Assembly (NCBI RefSeq): GCF_003112435.1
Contig: NZ_BDOQ01000002.1
Span: 62,001-126,000 of the forward strand
DNA from: Novimethylophilus kurashikiensis
Lineage (GTDB): Bacteria > Pseudomonadota > Gammaproteobacteria > Burkholderiales > Methylophilaceae
Length of the DNA: 64,000 nt
Direction: 5' to 3'
Shown here one piece after another: positions 26,403-34,033 of the stretch. A program made the translations under genes and the position numbers. The stretch's first letter is position 1; the number at the start of each line of letters is the position of its first letter. The notes beneath the pieces were generated by a model. It was not told where the DNA came from, made no database searches, and saw only the letters and a list, made by a program, of their open reading frames with translations.

Positions 26403-27382
26403 TGAGCAGTAATCTAGACACCACCCAATGGCCCAGCGTCAACACCCTGACCGCGCCCTTGGTTCAATACCTCATCGACAACGCCAAAAGTCTGCGTCTG
26501 GGCATTGAAAAGCATGCAACCGGTGCCACCATCATCGATGCCGGCATCAAGGTTCCTGGCGGATTGGAAGCCGGCCGTCTAGTCGCCGAAATCTGCATGG
26601 GTGGTTTGGGGCGTGTCAGCCTCACTGCCAATCCCACGTTCGGTCATTGGCCTTGGCAGCTCAACGTGCATTCTTGCAATCCCATCCTGTCTTGCCTGGG
26701 TAGCCAATATGCAGGTTGGAGCCTCGCCCATGAGAAATTCTTCTCGCTCGGTTCCGGCCCCGGTCGCGCCATGGCTGGCCGCGAAGAGCTGTACAAGGAA
26801 CTCGGCTACCAGGACAAGGCCGATAGCGCCTGCCTGGTGCTGGAGAGCGACAAAGTGCCACCGACCGAAGTAATCGAGAAAGTCGCTCGCGATACAGGCC
26901 TTTCCGCCGATAAGCTGACGTTCATCTTGACGCCGACGCGCAGCCTGGCCGGTACCGTGCAGATCGTCGGCCGTGTGCTGGAAGTGGCGATGCACAAGAT
27001 TCATGCGCTGCATTTCCCGCTGGAACACGTGGTAGACGGCATGGCCAGCGCTCCGGTGCCGCCGCCTGCCCCTGATTTCCTCAACGGCATGGGCCGCACC
27101 AACGACGCCATTTTGTTCGGCGGTCACGCCCACGTGTTTGTGCTGGGTAGCGACGATGCTGCCGCCGAACTCGCCAAGAACCTGCCCAGCAGTGCTTCTC
27201 GCGATTACGGCCGCCCGTTTGCCGAAGTATTCAAGGCGGTCGAGTACGATTTCTACAAGGTCGACCCCATGCTGTTCAGTCCGGCGGCTGTCACCGTGAC
27301 CGCAGTGGAGTCCGGCAAGAGCTTTACCGGCGGCAAGCTCAACGCCGAACTGCTGGATAAATCTTTCGGGTACCCCGCTTAA
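26402..27382 (+). CDS. mch: Methenyl-H4MPT cyclohydrolase
   Basis: Mch hydrolyses methenyl-H4MPT to formyl-H4MPT, the substrate of the Fhc complex. It is a 326-residue cytosolic protein with clear family segments: [36 protein letters not shown] and [13 protein letters not shown]. It starts on the last base of the preceding ATP-grasp stop (TAATG), so it is translationally coupled. A RimK-like ligase gene follows after one base. Confidence 0.96.
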   Translation: MSSNLDTTQWPSVNTLTAPLVQYLIDNAKSLRLGIEKHATGATIIDAGIKVPGGLEAGRLVAEICMGGLGRVSLTANPTFGHWPWQLNVHSCNPILSCLGSQYAGWSLAHEKFFSLGSGPGRAMAGREELYKELGYQDKADSACLVLESDKVPPTEVIEKVARDTGLSADKLTFILTPTRSLAGTVQIVGRVLEVAMHKIHALHFPLEHVVDGMASAPVPPPAPDFLNGMGRTNDAILFGGHAHVFVLGSDDAAAELAKNLPSSASRDYGRPFAEVFKAVEYDFYKVDPMLFSPAAVTVTAVESGKSFTGGKLNAELLDKSFGYPA

Positions 27383-27383
27383 T

Positions 27384-28301
27384 TTGAACCGCGTTCCTGT
27401 CTTTACCGACGATCCCGGCTGGCACGGCAAACGGCTCAAAGAAGCCTTTGCCGCACGCGGTCGGGAAGCGGTGTTCATCTCCCTCAAGGATTGCCATCTC
27501 GATCTCACACCGGGAAAACCTGGTGTGCAGATTCCCGGTTTCGATCATCTTCCCGACGGCGTATTTGTCCGCGGTGTGCCCGGCGGTACCTTGCAGCAAG
27601 TCATCCTGCGGTTAAACGTGCTGCACGCGCTGAAGGAACTCGGGGTGGTCGTGTATAACGACGGCCGTGCTGTCGAGCGCACGGTGGACAAAGGAATGAC
27701 GAGCTTTTTACTGCATCGTCATGGTGTACCAACTCCGCCTACCTGGGTGTGCGAATCGCGCGAAAATGCGCATAACTTGATCTTGCGCGAAACCATGGCC
27801 GGCCGGCAGCTGGTGATCAAGCCCCTATTCGGTTCGCAAGGGCAGGGCGTACGCAAACTGGAAGCGGGAACGCCGTTCCCCGTGCCGATGGAAGATCACG
27901 TCGACGGTGTGTACTACCTGCAGCCTTACATCGATAGCGGAGAGGGTGCCTGGCACGATCACCGCGTTTTTATCGTCAACGGCAAGGTCATTGGCGCCAT
28001 GATTCGCTATGGCAGCCATTGGATCAATAATGTTGCCCAAGGCGGGCGATGCGAACCTTTGCGTCCCGACGGCGACATCGCGGAATTAGCCTTGGCTGCG
28101 GCAAAGGCGGTGGACATCGACTATTGTGGGGTCGATGTGATCCGTGATCGCGATGGACGTCTCTTTGTGTTGGAGGTCAACAGCATTCCTGCTTGGAAGG
28201 GGCTGCAAGACGTGGTCGAGACCGATATCGCTCAGGTACTGGTCGATGATTTTCTACGCCGTTTTGCCTTGCGTCATACAAATTTGACCGCTGTTTCCTG
28301 A
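27384..28301 (+). CDS. RimK-like ATP-grasp ligase (Orf7 of C1 clusters)
   Basis: This is a 305-residue ATP-grasp protein of the RimK/glutathione-synthase group found beside mch in H4MPT-using bacteria. It has TTG start at 27384, RVPVFTDDPGWHGKRL at the N-terminus, an ATP-binding lobe (LVIKPLFGSQGQGVRKL) and a Mg-binding C-terminal lobe (CGVDVIRDRDGRLFVLEVNSIPAWKG). Related archaeal enzymes (MptN) add glutamate to H4MPT-type cofactors, so a ligase role in H4MPT or methylofuran tail synthesis is plausible but not shown. The next gene begins two bases after its stop. Confidence 0.82.
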   Translation: MNRVPVFTDDPGWHGKRLKEAFAARGREAVFISLKDCHLDLTPGKPGVQIPGFDHLPDGVFVRGVPGGTLQQVILRLNVLHALKELGVVVYNDGRAVERTVDKGMTSFLLHRHGVPTPPTWVCESRENAHNLILRETMAGRQLVIKPLFGSQGQGVRKLEAGTPFPVPMEDHVDGVYYLQPYIDSGEGAWHDHRVFIVNGKVIGAMIRYGSHWINNVAQGGRCEPLRPDGDIAELALAAAKAVDIDYCGVDVIRDRDGRLFVLEVNSIPAWKGLQDVVETDIAQVLVDDFLRRFALRHTNLTAVS

Positions 28302-28302
28302 A

Positions 28303-29145
28303 GTGTCTCATCCCATTCAAGCTTCGCTTGTCGCCCAAGCTTTCGAGCAAGCCTGCCTAGCTGAATTGCAAGCCCTCAAACCGGGCAACGTGCATGTGTT
28401 TGCCGACGGGCACAATATGGTCGTCGATGATTTCGTCAAAAGCGCTCATGCGGCGGCAAGCGCCATTGCCCAGCCGGGGCTGACGGTAGGGCAGCGCGTG
28501 TATCGTGCCGTCGAGGCCACTTGGCAGGCGGTTGGTTGCAATACTAATCTCGGAATTGTTTTGCTGTCGTCACCATTGATCGCATCGGCGCTTTCTGGTG
28601 AGGGAGTAAGTGAAGTCCTCGCTGGGCTGACGCAGGATGATGCCAAGGACGTTTTTCGCGCTATCGTTATGGCGTCGCCTGCCGGTTTGGGGGATAGCGA
28701 GCAACATGATGTCCACGATGCCCCTCAAGTCACGCTCCTTGAGGCAATGCGTGCGGCTGCATCCCGCGATCGCATCGCCTATCAATATGTTCACAATTAC
28801 GAGGATGTGCTGGGTTTCGGTTTGCAGCGATATCAAGAGGCCATGTCCCAATGGGATAACGAGCCCTGGGCGGCTACCGCCGTGCATCTCGGCTTCATGG
28901 CCCGATTTCCTGATTCGCATGTGCAACGGAAATATGGATTGGCCGCTGCCGAAGCGCTTTGTGCCGAGACCCAGGAGTACGAGCAACTCCTGATGACTTA
29001 CGATAATCCCAAGGCTGCTTTTGCCTCCTTGCTGCGCTTCGACGCTGACTTGAAGCGGCGAGGCTTGAATCCCGGCACGAGTGCCGATCTAACAGTGGCG
29101 ACGCTGCTGACTGCTATGCTTGATAAGTCCCTGAGTCTCAGATAA
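28303..29145 (+). CDS. CitG-like protein of C1 clusters (Orf5)
   Basis: This is a 280-residue protein of the triphosphoribosyl-dephospho-CoA synthase (CitG/MdcB) family, the type called Orf5 in methylotroph clusters. Family features are FEQACLAELQALKPGNVHVF, NTNLGIVLLSSPLI, and the late SADLTVATLL segment. Citrate lyase genes are absent, so a role in making citrate-lyase cofactor is unlikely; a phosphoribosyl-transfer step in H4MPT synthesis is inferred from context. It starts with GTG two bases after the RimK-like gene and ends a run of five tightly packed genes. Confidence 0.83.
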   Translation: MSHPIQASLVAQAFEQACLAELQALKPGNVHVFADGHNMVVDDFVKSAHAAASAIAQPGLTVGQRVYRAVEATWQAVGCNTNLGIVLLSSPLIASALSGEGVSEVLAGLTQDDAKDVFRAIVMASPAGLGDSEQHDVHDAPQVTLLEAMRAAASRDRIAYQYVHNYEDVLGFGLQRYQEAMSQWDNEPWAATAVHLGFMARFPDSHVQRKYGLAAAEALCAETQEYEQLLMTYDNPKAAFASLLRFDADLKRRGLNPGTSADLTVATLLTAMLDKSLSLR

Positions 29146-29249
29146 AAATAGGTTCTAATGACTAGGTGAATAACCTGATGCCAAATTCGCGCATCGGGGT
29201 TACACTGTACCTAACCAATTAAAACTATTTTTATTTTTGGAGGTGGAAG

Positions 29250-29822
29250 ATGGACAAGGGAAGCGTTTACGGGAATTTAACCAATGCCCGCAGATTGAAC
29301 CAAGTGAGCGGCGGCGGAGAGCAGGGCAGCGTGTATGGCAGCCATACTAATGCTCGCAGGCTGACTTCGGCTCGTTCCGAGAACAACCAGGGTAGTGTCT
29401 ATGGCAGCTTGATCAACGCACAGCGCCTGGTCACGATCAATGCCAATGCCTTTACCAATAATGCCAGTTTGCATGGCCGTATCGGCGGGGACGAAGCCGT
29501 TGGCTCCATGCTGCGTTACTTCTATGCCAAGGCCTTGCGCGACAAGCGTATCCGCAGTTTCTTCGACTACGACGACGTTCGGGAAATGGAGCGCCGCATC
29601 CATTCACAGCTGACTTTCCTTAAGTCTGCACTGGGCGGCCTCAAGAACGCCGAAGTTACCGATGGCGTGGCACATCTCTCGACCCTTGGGTTGTCGGACG
29701 ATCATTTCGAAGCGGTGATCGACAATCTGGTGGTCACGTTGCGCGAGCAAAATGTCCCCAGCCAGTTGATCAAGGAAATGGTGGCTTTCTGCGATTCCAT
29801 GCGCAAGGAAGTTTTGGGCTGA
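29250..29822 (+). CDS. Group-1-like truncated haemoglobin with three N-terminal 22-residue repeats
   Basis: This 190-residue protein has two parts. Residues 3-63 are three repeats of 22 residues with the pattern GSVYG[NS]xxNA[RQ]RL (beginning at G4, G26, G48). Residues ~74-190 form a truncated globin: IGGDEAVGSMLRYFYAK with distal Tyr (B10) at Y92, FLKSALGG, the proximal-His position H142 in GVAHLSTLGLSDDHF, and a C-terminal helix. Haem binding is therefore likely; ligand chemistry is unknown. An almost perfect Shine-Dalgarno (GGAGGTGG) precedes the ATG, suggesting strong expression. It lies between cofactor genes and fae. I know no function for the repeats. Confidence 0.82.
   Translation: MDKGSVYGNLTNARRLNQVSGGGEQGSVYGSHTNARRLTSARSENNQGSVYGSLINAQRLVTINANAFTNNASLHGRIGGDEAVGSMLRYFYAKALRDKRIRSFFDYDDVREMERRIHSQLTFLKSALGGLKNAEVTDGVAHLSTLGLSDDHFEAVIDNLVVTLREQNVPSQLIKEMVAFCDSMRKEVLG
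29256..29440 (+). repeat. Three tandem 66-bp coding repeats
   Basis: Three in-frame 66-bp units encode GSVYGxxxNAxRL segments. Third-codon positions differ widely between copies (for example GGAAGCGTTTAC, GGCAGCGTGTAT, GGTAGTGTCTAT), so the repeat is old and kept by selection on the protein rather than being a recent DNA duplication. Confidence 0.8.
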
Positions 29823-29874
29823 TCGCGTCTTACGAGGACGGCGGCGGTAGATGGAATCTCTGAAAAAGCTGTGC

Positions 29875-29880
29875 TATGAT
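29875..29880 (+). promoter_or_regulatory. Candidate -10 element of the fae1 promoter
   Basis: TATGAT at 29875-29880 is a good sigma-70 -10 hexamer, but the -35 at a 17-bp spacing (TGGAAT) is weak. It lies ~110 bases before the fae1 ATG; the leader between them holds GC-rich inverted segments (GGCCGGCC...GGGGCC) and ends with an AAGGAT ribosome-binding site. Confidence 0.4.
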
Positions 29881-29991
29881 GCCCGCACTTTTTCGGCCAA
29901 GACAACGTTAACCCAACGATGTCTAAAAAAAAGTGAGACTGGCGAATGGCCGGCCTCTTGGGGCCTTTAACTCTCAAAAGGATAATTAAAC

Positions 29992-30528
29992 ATGGCAGTT
30001 ATCGATCGCGTTCTCGTAGGTGAGTCCCTCGTTATTGAAAATCGTCCGGACGGCAGCGGCCTGGATCTGTTGAATGTTGCACACATCGACCTGATCATCG
30101 GACCGCGCGGCAGCGCTGCAGAAGAAGCCTTCTGCCGCACCCTGACCGACCAGAAGGAGGGCGTGAACGGTCTGTTGGCCGTGGTTGCTCCCAACCTCAT
30201 GACTAAGCCTGCAACGGTCATGTTCAACAAGGTCACCATCAAGAACGGCCGTCAAGCTGTTCAAATGTTCGGCCCCGCACAACGCGGCGTTGCGATGGCA
30301 GTGATGGATTGTGTCGCTGACGGCACCATCCCCCAGGAAGAAGCTGACGACGTGTTCATCTGCGTTGGCGTGTTCATCGACCACAAGGCCGACATCGACG
30401 AGCGTATCCAAGAGTGGAACTACCGTGCCACCAAGGAAGCGATCAAGCGCGCCATCAACCGCGAGCCCAAGGTTGCCGACGTGGTCAAGTCCTACAAGGA
30501 TTCTGCCCACCCATTCGCAGCCAAGTAA
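29992..30528 (+). CDS. fae: Formaldehyde-activating enzyme, copy 1
   Basis: Fae speeds the condensation of formaldehyde with H4MPT to methylene-H4MPT, the entry point of the pathway. It is a 178-residue cytosolic protein. Conserved segments are [16 protein letters not shown] (H31 is the likely active-site histidine), [31 protein letters not shown] and the C-terminal HPFAAK. Compared with the Fae form I recall from Methylobacterium it has about nine extra residues just before VAHIDL ([12 protein letters not shown]), and DHK where HW is usual. A terminator-like hairpin separates it from the second copy. Confidence 0.94.
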   Translation: MAVIDRVLVGESLVIENRPDGSGLDLLNVAHIDLIIGPRGSAAEEAFCRTLTDQKEGVNGLLAVVAPNLMTKPATVMFNKVTIKNGRQAVQMFGPAQRGVAMAVMDCVADGTIPQEEADDVFICVGVFIDHKADIDERIQEWNYRATKEAIKRAINREPKVADVVKSYKDSAHPFAAK

Positions 30529-30541
30529 TAAAGCATCATCG

Positions 30542-30571
30542 ACCGCCCCGATCCCGGGGCGGTTTAGCTTT
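30542..30571 (+). terminator. Hairpin between the two fae genes
   Basis: A perfect 9-bp GC-rich stem (ACCGCCCCG/CGGGGCGGT, ATCC loop) is followed by TTTAGCTTTAT. It is probably a terminator or partial attenuator that would lower fae2 expression relative to fae1. Confidence 0.75.
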
Positions 30572-30606
30572 ATACCTATGGAGTCGCGAAGGGGAGTGGT
30601 TTAAAA

Positions 30607-31233
30607 ATGTCTATTTTCGATAAAATTCTCGGTTTGTTCGGTGGTGGTAGTTCAGAAGCCGCTCCAGCTGCCAAGCCTGTTGCAGCCGGTTCGCGCGTCA
30701 TCGACCGCGTTCTGGTAGGCGAGTCGCTTGTGATCGACAACCGTCCCGACGGTAGTGGTCTCGACCTGCTTAATGTGGCGCACATCGACCTGATCATCGG
30801 ACCTCGCGGTAGTGCCGCAGAGCGTGCATTTACCCGTACGCTCACCACCCAGCGCAAGGGCGTCAACGGTCTTCTGGCCGTGGTTGCCCCCAACATGATG
30901 ACCAAGCCGGCTACGGTGATGTTCAACAAGGTCACTATCAAGAACGGCAAGCAAGCCGTACAGATGTTCGGCCCGGCTCAGCGCGGTGTCGCTATGGCAG
31001 TGATGGACAGTGTTGCGGAAGGTGTTATCCCTGCAAACGAAGCCGATGACGTGTTCATCTGCGTTGGCGTGTTCATCGACCACAAGGCCGATATCGACGA
31101 GCGTATCCAGGATTGGAACTATCGTGCTACCAAGGAAGCGATCAAGCGTGCAGTGAATCGCGAGCCCAAGGTTGGCGATGTGGTCCAAACCTACAAGGAT
31201 CCTACTGTCAGCCATCCTTTCCAGGCCAAGTAA
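30607..31233 (+). CDS. fae: Formaldehyde-activating enzyme, copy 2, with N-terminal extension
   Basis: This 208-residue paralogue closely resembles copy 1 across the Fae domain (residues ~29-208), including the same insertion before [12 protein letters not shown] (H59) and the same DHK substitution. It carries a 28-residue N-terminal extension: an amphipathic stretch [14 protein letters not shown] and an Ala/Pro-rich linker ([12 protein letters not shown]). The extension could target the enzyme to a membrane surface or partner, which is inference. It starts 78 bp after copy 1 and ends in a strong terminator. Paralogue Fae proteins can have regulatory or other functions. Confidence 0.92.
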   Translation: MSIFDKILGLFGGGSSEAAPAAKPVAAGSRVIDRVLVGESLVIDNRPDGSGLDLLNVAHIDLIIGPRGSAAERAFTRTLTTQRKGVNGLLAVVAPNMMTKPATVMFNKVTIKNGKQAVQMFGPAQRGVAMAVMDSVAEGVIPANEADDVFICVGVFIDHKADIDERIQDWNYRATKEAIKRAVNREPKVGDVVQTYKDPTVSHPFQAK

Positions 31234-31249
31234 TTCCTGGAGCGGTAAG

Positions 31250-31281
31250 AAAACCCGAGTGCGTGAGCCCTCGGGTTTTTT
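31250..31281 (+). terminator. Intrinsic terminator after fae copy 2
   Basis: AAACCCGAG pairs with CTCGGGTTT and is followed by TTTT. It lies 17 bases after the stop codon. Confidence 0.9.
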
Positions 31282-31304
31282 ATTGCCTATATGCAAGCGT
31301 TAGA

Positions 31305-32042
31305 TCAAGACAGCCGTTCAAGTCCGGCAAGCTGTTTGGACGTGACTTTTCCATCATGCAGCACGCTTGCAACCAATGCCCCTTGTATTCCGGCATCTGC
31401 CAAGCAGCTCAGGTCGGCAGCATCGCGCACGCCACCTGCAGCATAAATCCTGACGTCAGGATTTTTTGACTGCAAAGTTTGCAAAAGTGGCAAATCCGGT
31501 CCCAGATAGCTGCCCACGCGTCCCAGTGTCATCCCAATGATCCGCTCCGGCCAATGAGCTGGGTTCTCAAATAATGCTGTAGGCCCTTTGATCTCACCGT
31601 CGAAAAAATCGAGGGAGAGCACTGCGCGATCTCTTCCAAGTGCTTGCAGCAAGGTAACAGCTGCATCATCGCTATGCTGGCTTTCGCTGCCGATGACGCA
31701 ACGCGCACCGAGCTCGACCCATGCCTGGCAGGATGCGATATTGTTCAATCCGGCATCCACCCAGAGTTCCAGGTCGGGAAACATCCGGCGAATGTCGGCA
31801 ACGGTTTCAAGGTGAGCCCCAAGCTGCTGAATCGCGTCCAGATCAGCGATATAAAGCGTGTCGAACGGGTATAATTGCAGCAATGCATTCGTCACTGCAA
31901 TCGCATCGCTCGTGCTGCAAAGGTTCGAGACGATCGGTTGGTAGGCGTGACGTTCCCCGCGCATCGCGCGCACGACTTTCCCCCCCATTAAATCCATGAC
32001 GGGTATGGTTTCGAATCTCAAGGTCTTCGTCTGCGAATTCAT
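31305..32042 (-). CDS. HisA-related protein of C1 clusters (Orf9-like)
   Basis: This is a (beta/alpha)8-barrel protein related to phosphoribosylformimino-AICAR isomerase (HisA), of the archaeal-methylotroph group to which Orf9 of methylotrophs belongs. The N-terminus has IPVMDLMGGKVVRAMRG, then LYIADLDAIQQLG, ELWVDAGLNN, CVIGSESQ, LSLDFFDGEIKG and IYAAGGVRDAADL. The ATG at 32042 gives 245 residues; a TTG at 32021 is possible. Either way its 5' end overlaps the divergent mfnD-like gene. The reaction is unknown; a part in methanofuran or H4MPT synthesis is inferred from co-occurrence. Confidence 0.8.
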   Translation of the reverse strand: MNSQTKTLRFETIPVMDLMGGKVVRAMRGERHAYQPIVSNLCSTSDAIAVTNALLQLYPFDTLYIADLDAIQQLGAHLETVADIRRMFPDLELWVDAGLNNIASCQAWVELGARCVIGSESQHSDDAAVTLLQALGRDRAVLSLDFFDGEIKGPTALFENPAHWPERIIGMTLGRVGSYLGPDLPLLQTLQSKNPDVRIYAAGGVRDAADLSCLADAGIQGALVASVLHDGKVTSKQLAGLERLS

Positions 32043-32997
32043 TACCGGAGGCGGATTATACAACGCCCCTTTGCCAGACTCCCTGGCCCGCGAAGGGCAA
32101 GCCATGCTGGAAGCAATGCTGCATGATATCGGCGCTATTCCTGGCGTCAGCCTCACGACCACGCGCGATATCAGGTTGCCGGTGTTGGAGATGGCAGGCA
32201 TTGAGGTCATTCAAGTAGCCGGAGATATTGACCAATGTTGGACGCAATGTATCGATGAGGCCGATCTCGTGTGGGCGGTAGCGCCGGAAAGCGGTGGCGA
32301 GCTACAGCGTCTCGCTTCCATGGCCCAGCACAAATGGCTGGGTTGTTCGCCGGAAGCCATTCGTCTGGCTACTAGTAAAAGCGCCACGGCACATCGTTTG
32401 AGGGCGCATGGCGTTCCCACCGTAGCTACCTTTTTTCCCGATGACAACGGTTGGATTGGCGCCTCAGAAAAATGGGTGGCGAAACCCGACGATGGCGTCG
32501 GGTGCGGCGATATGCGCATTTTTGACGATGCCGAACTGCTGAAGGAATGGCTGAACGATGGGCGCACCGATACTCATGTCATCCAACCTTGGCTGCCTGG
32601 CGAAGCGACTAGTCTTTCCATGCTGTGCCGAGACGGCATCGCCCAACTATTGAGTTGCAACCGGCAACTGATTGAAACGTGCCAAGGTGAATTTCATTAC
32701 CGCGGCAGTCGGCTCAATGATTTCTCCGCCCATTGGGATGTTTTCCAGGCACTCGCTTCCCAAGTCGCAGCTGCCATGCCCGAGCTTTACGGTTATGTGG
32801 GGGTCGATGCAATGCTGCATCAGGGTCAGTTGACCGTGCTCGAAGTCAATCCTCGCCTCACCACATCGTACGCCGGATTGCGGCAAGCCATCGGGCTTAA
32901 CCCGGCAGAGCTCCTGCTGGACTTACACTATAATGGGCGGTTTGTCGAAACAGGGCTGTTCCAACGCAACATCGTGGAAGTGAACGTGGATGATTGA
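31996..32997 (+). CDS. ATP-grasp ligase, tyramine-glutamate ligase (MfnD)-like
   Basis: This is a 333-residue ATP-grasp protein of the group that includes archaeal MfnD, which joins tyramine and glutamate in methanofuran synthesis, and Orf17-like proteins of methylotrophs. Visible features are KVFVCEFITGGGLYN at the N-terminus, KWVAKPDDGVGCGDMRIF (ATP site) and VGVDAMLHQGQLTVLEVNPRLTTSY (metal-binding lobe). An ATG at 32005 is an alternative start. It overlaps the divergent HisA-like gene at the 5' end and the next gene by 8 bp at the 3' end. Confidence 0.78.
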   Translation: MTGMVSNLKVFVCEFITGGGLYNAPLPDSLAREGQAMLEAMLHDIGAIPGVSLTTTRDIRLPVLEMAGIEVIQVAGDIDQCWTQCIDEADLVWAVAPESGGELQRLASMAQHKWLGCSPEAIRLATSKSATAHRLRAHGVPTVATFFPDDNGWIGASEKWVAKPDDGVGCGDMRIFDDAELLKEWLNDGRTDTHVIQPWLPGEATSLSMLCRDGIAQLLSCNRQLIETCQGEFHYRGSRLNDFSAHWDVFQALASQVAAAMPELYGYVGVDAMLHQGQLTVLEVNPRLTTSYAGLRQAIGLNPAELLLDLHYNGRFVETGLFQRNIVEVNVDD

Positions 32998-34033
32998 GTG
33001 CATCGGATGGGATTTGGGCGGCGCGCATCTCAAGGCTGTACGCTTGGATGCAAGCGGACGCATTGTCGGTGCCGTGCAGCGTCCTTGCCCGCTTTGGCGC
33101 GGGCTCGACCATCTAAAGCTGGCCATCTCCGAAGTGTTGGCTGTACTCGGGAACACGCGTCGCCATGCGGTGACCATGACCGGCGAATTGGCCGATATTT
33201 TCCCAAACCGGAACGAAGGTGTGGCCCAATTGGTCGATACCATGGTGCAGAGTCTGCCTGAGGCAGAGCTTCTTATTTTTGCCGGCATTCGCGGATTGGT
33301 CCTACCTGAAAATAGCCGCGAATACGCCGTAGACATCGCTTCAACCAATTGGCTTGCCAGCGCCCAGTTTGCCGCAAGCCATTGCCCCGAGGGTATTTTT
33401 ATCGATATGGGCAGTACGACCACCGACTTGATCCCGTTACAGAATGGCAAAGCCAGCCCAGTTGGGCTGACGGATGCGGCACGCCTTGCATCGGAGGAAC
33501 TGATCTACACCGGTGTCGTACGCACCCCGCTAATGGCTGTAACCGCTCGCGTCCCTTTCGCAGGGCAATGGCAGCGCATCGCCGCGGAATATTTCTCGAC
33601 CACCGCGGATATCCATCGATTGACTGGCCACCTCGATCCTGCCCACGATATGGCCGATACAGCCGATGGCGCCGGTAAAAGCTTGGAGGAAAGCGCACGA
33701 CGCTTAGCGCGGATGGTGGGGCGTGACTTCGAGGAAGCCTCAATGTCGGCTTGGATCGACCTTGCCCAATTTTTTGCCGATGCTCAGATGAATCAATTGC
33801 AAGAAGCCGTCGAGCGCATTCAGTCGCGTACATCCCTTTACCGTAAATCTCCATTGATCGGCGCCGGTGCAGGACGGTTTATGGTGAACAAATTGGCGCA
33901 ACGGCTGGACCGCGAATACATCGATTTCGCCTCGCTCATGGATGGCGATTCCGCCTCGCGCGAATGGGCCGCTGTGTGCGCGCCAGCCTTCTCCGTGGCC
34001 TACCTAGGGGCGCAGCAGGAGCTTGTCGCATGA
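32990..34033 (+). CDS. H4MPT-linked C1 transfer protein, MfnF-like (ASKHA fold)
   Basis: This is a 347-residue member of the hydantoinase/sugar-kinase-like group annotated as H4MPT-linked C1 transfer pathway protein. Its archaeal relative MfnF couples the furan unit to gamma-glutamyltyramine in methanofuran synthesis. The ASKHA nucleotide-binding motifs are MIECIGWDLGGAHLKAV at the start and FIDMGSTTTDLIPL in the middle; GAGAGRFMVNKLAQRL is near the C-terminus. It overlaps the mfnD-like gene by 8 bp and pabB by 4 bp (ATGA), so it is part of one coupled cofactor operon. Confidence 0.8.
   Translation: MIECIGWDLGGAHLKAVRLDASGRIVGAVQRPCPLWRGLDHLKLAISEVLAVLGNTRRHAVTMTGELADIFPNRNEGVAQLVDTMVQSLPEAELLIFAGIRGLVLPENSREYAVDIASTNWLASAQFAASHCPEGIFIDMGSTTTDLIPLQNGKASPVGLTDAARLASEELIYTGVVRTPLMAVTARVPFAGQWQRIAAEYFSTTADIHRLTGHLDPAHDMADTADGAGKSLEESARRLARMVGRDFEEASMSAWIDLAQFFADAQMNQLQEAVERIQSRTSLYRKSPLIGAGAGRFMVNKLAQRLDREYIDFASLMDGDSASREWAAVCAPAFSVAYLGAQQELVA

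Noticed and set aside
29256-29440. Possible CRISPR-like or mobile-element repeat
   Set aside because: The three 66-bp units are in frame, diverged at synonymous sites and encode a protein motif; no spacers or inverted ends are present.
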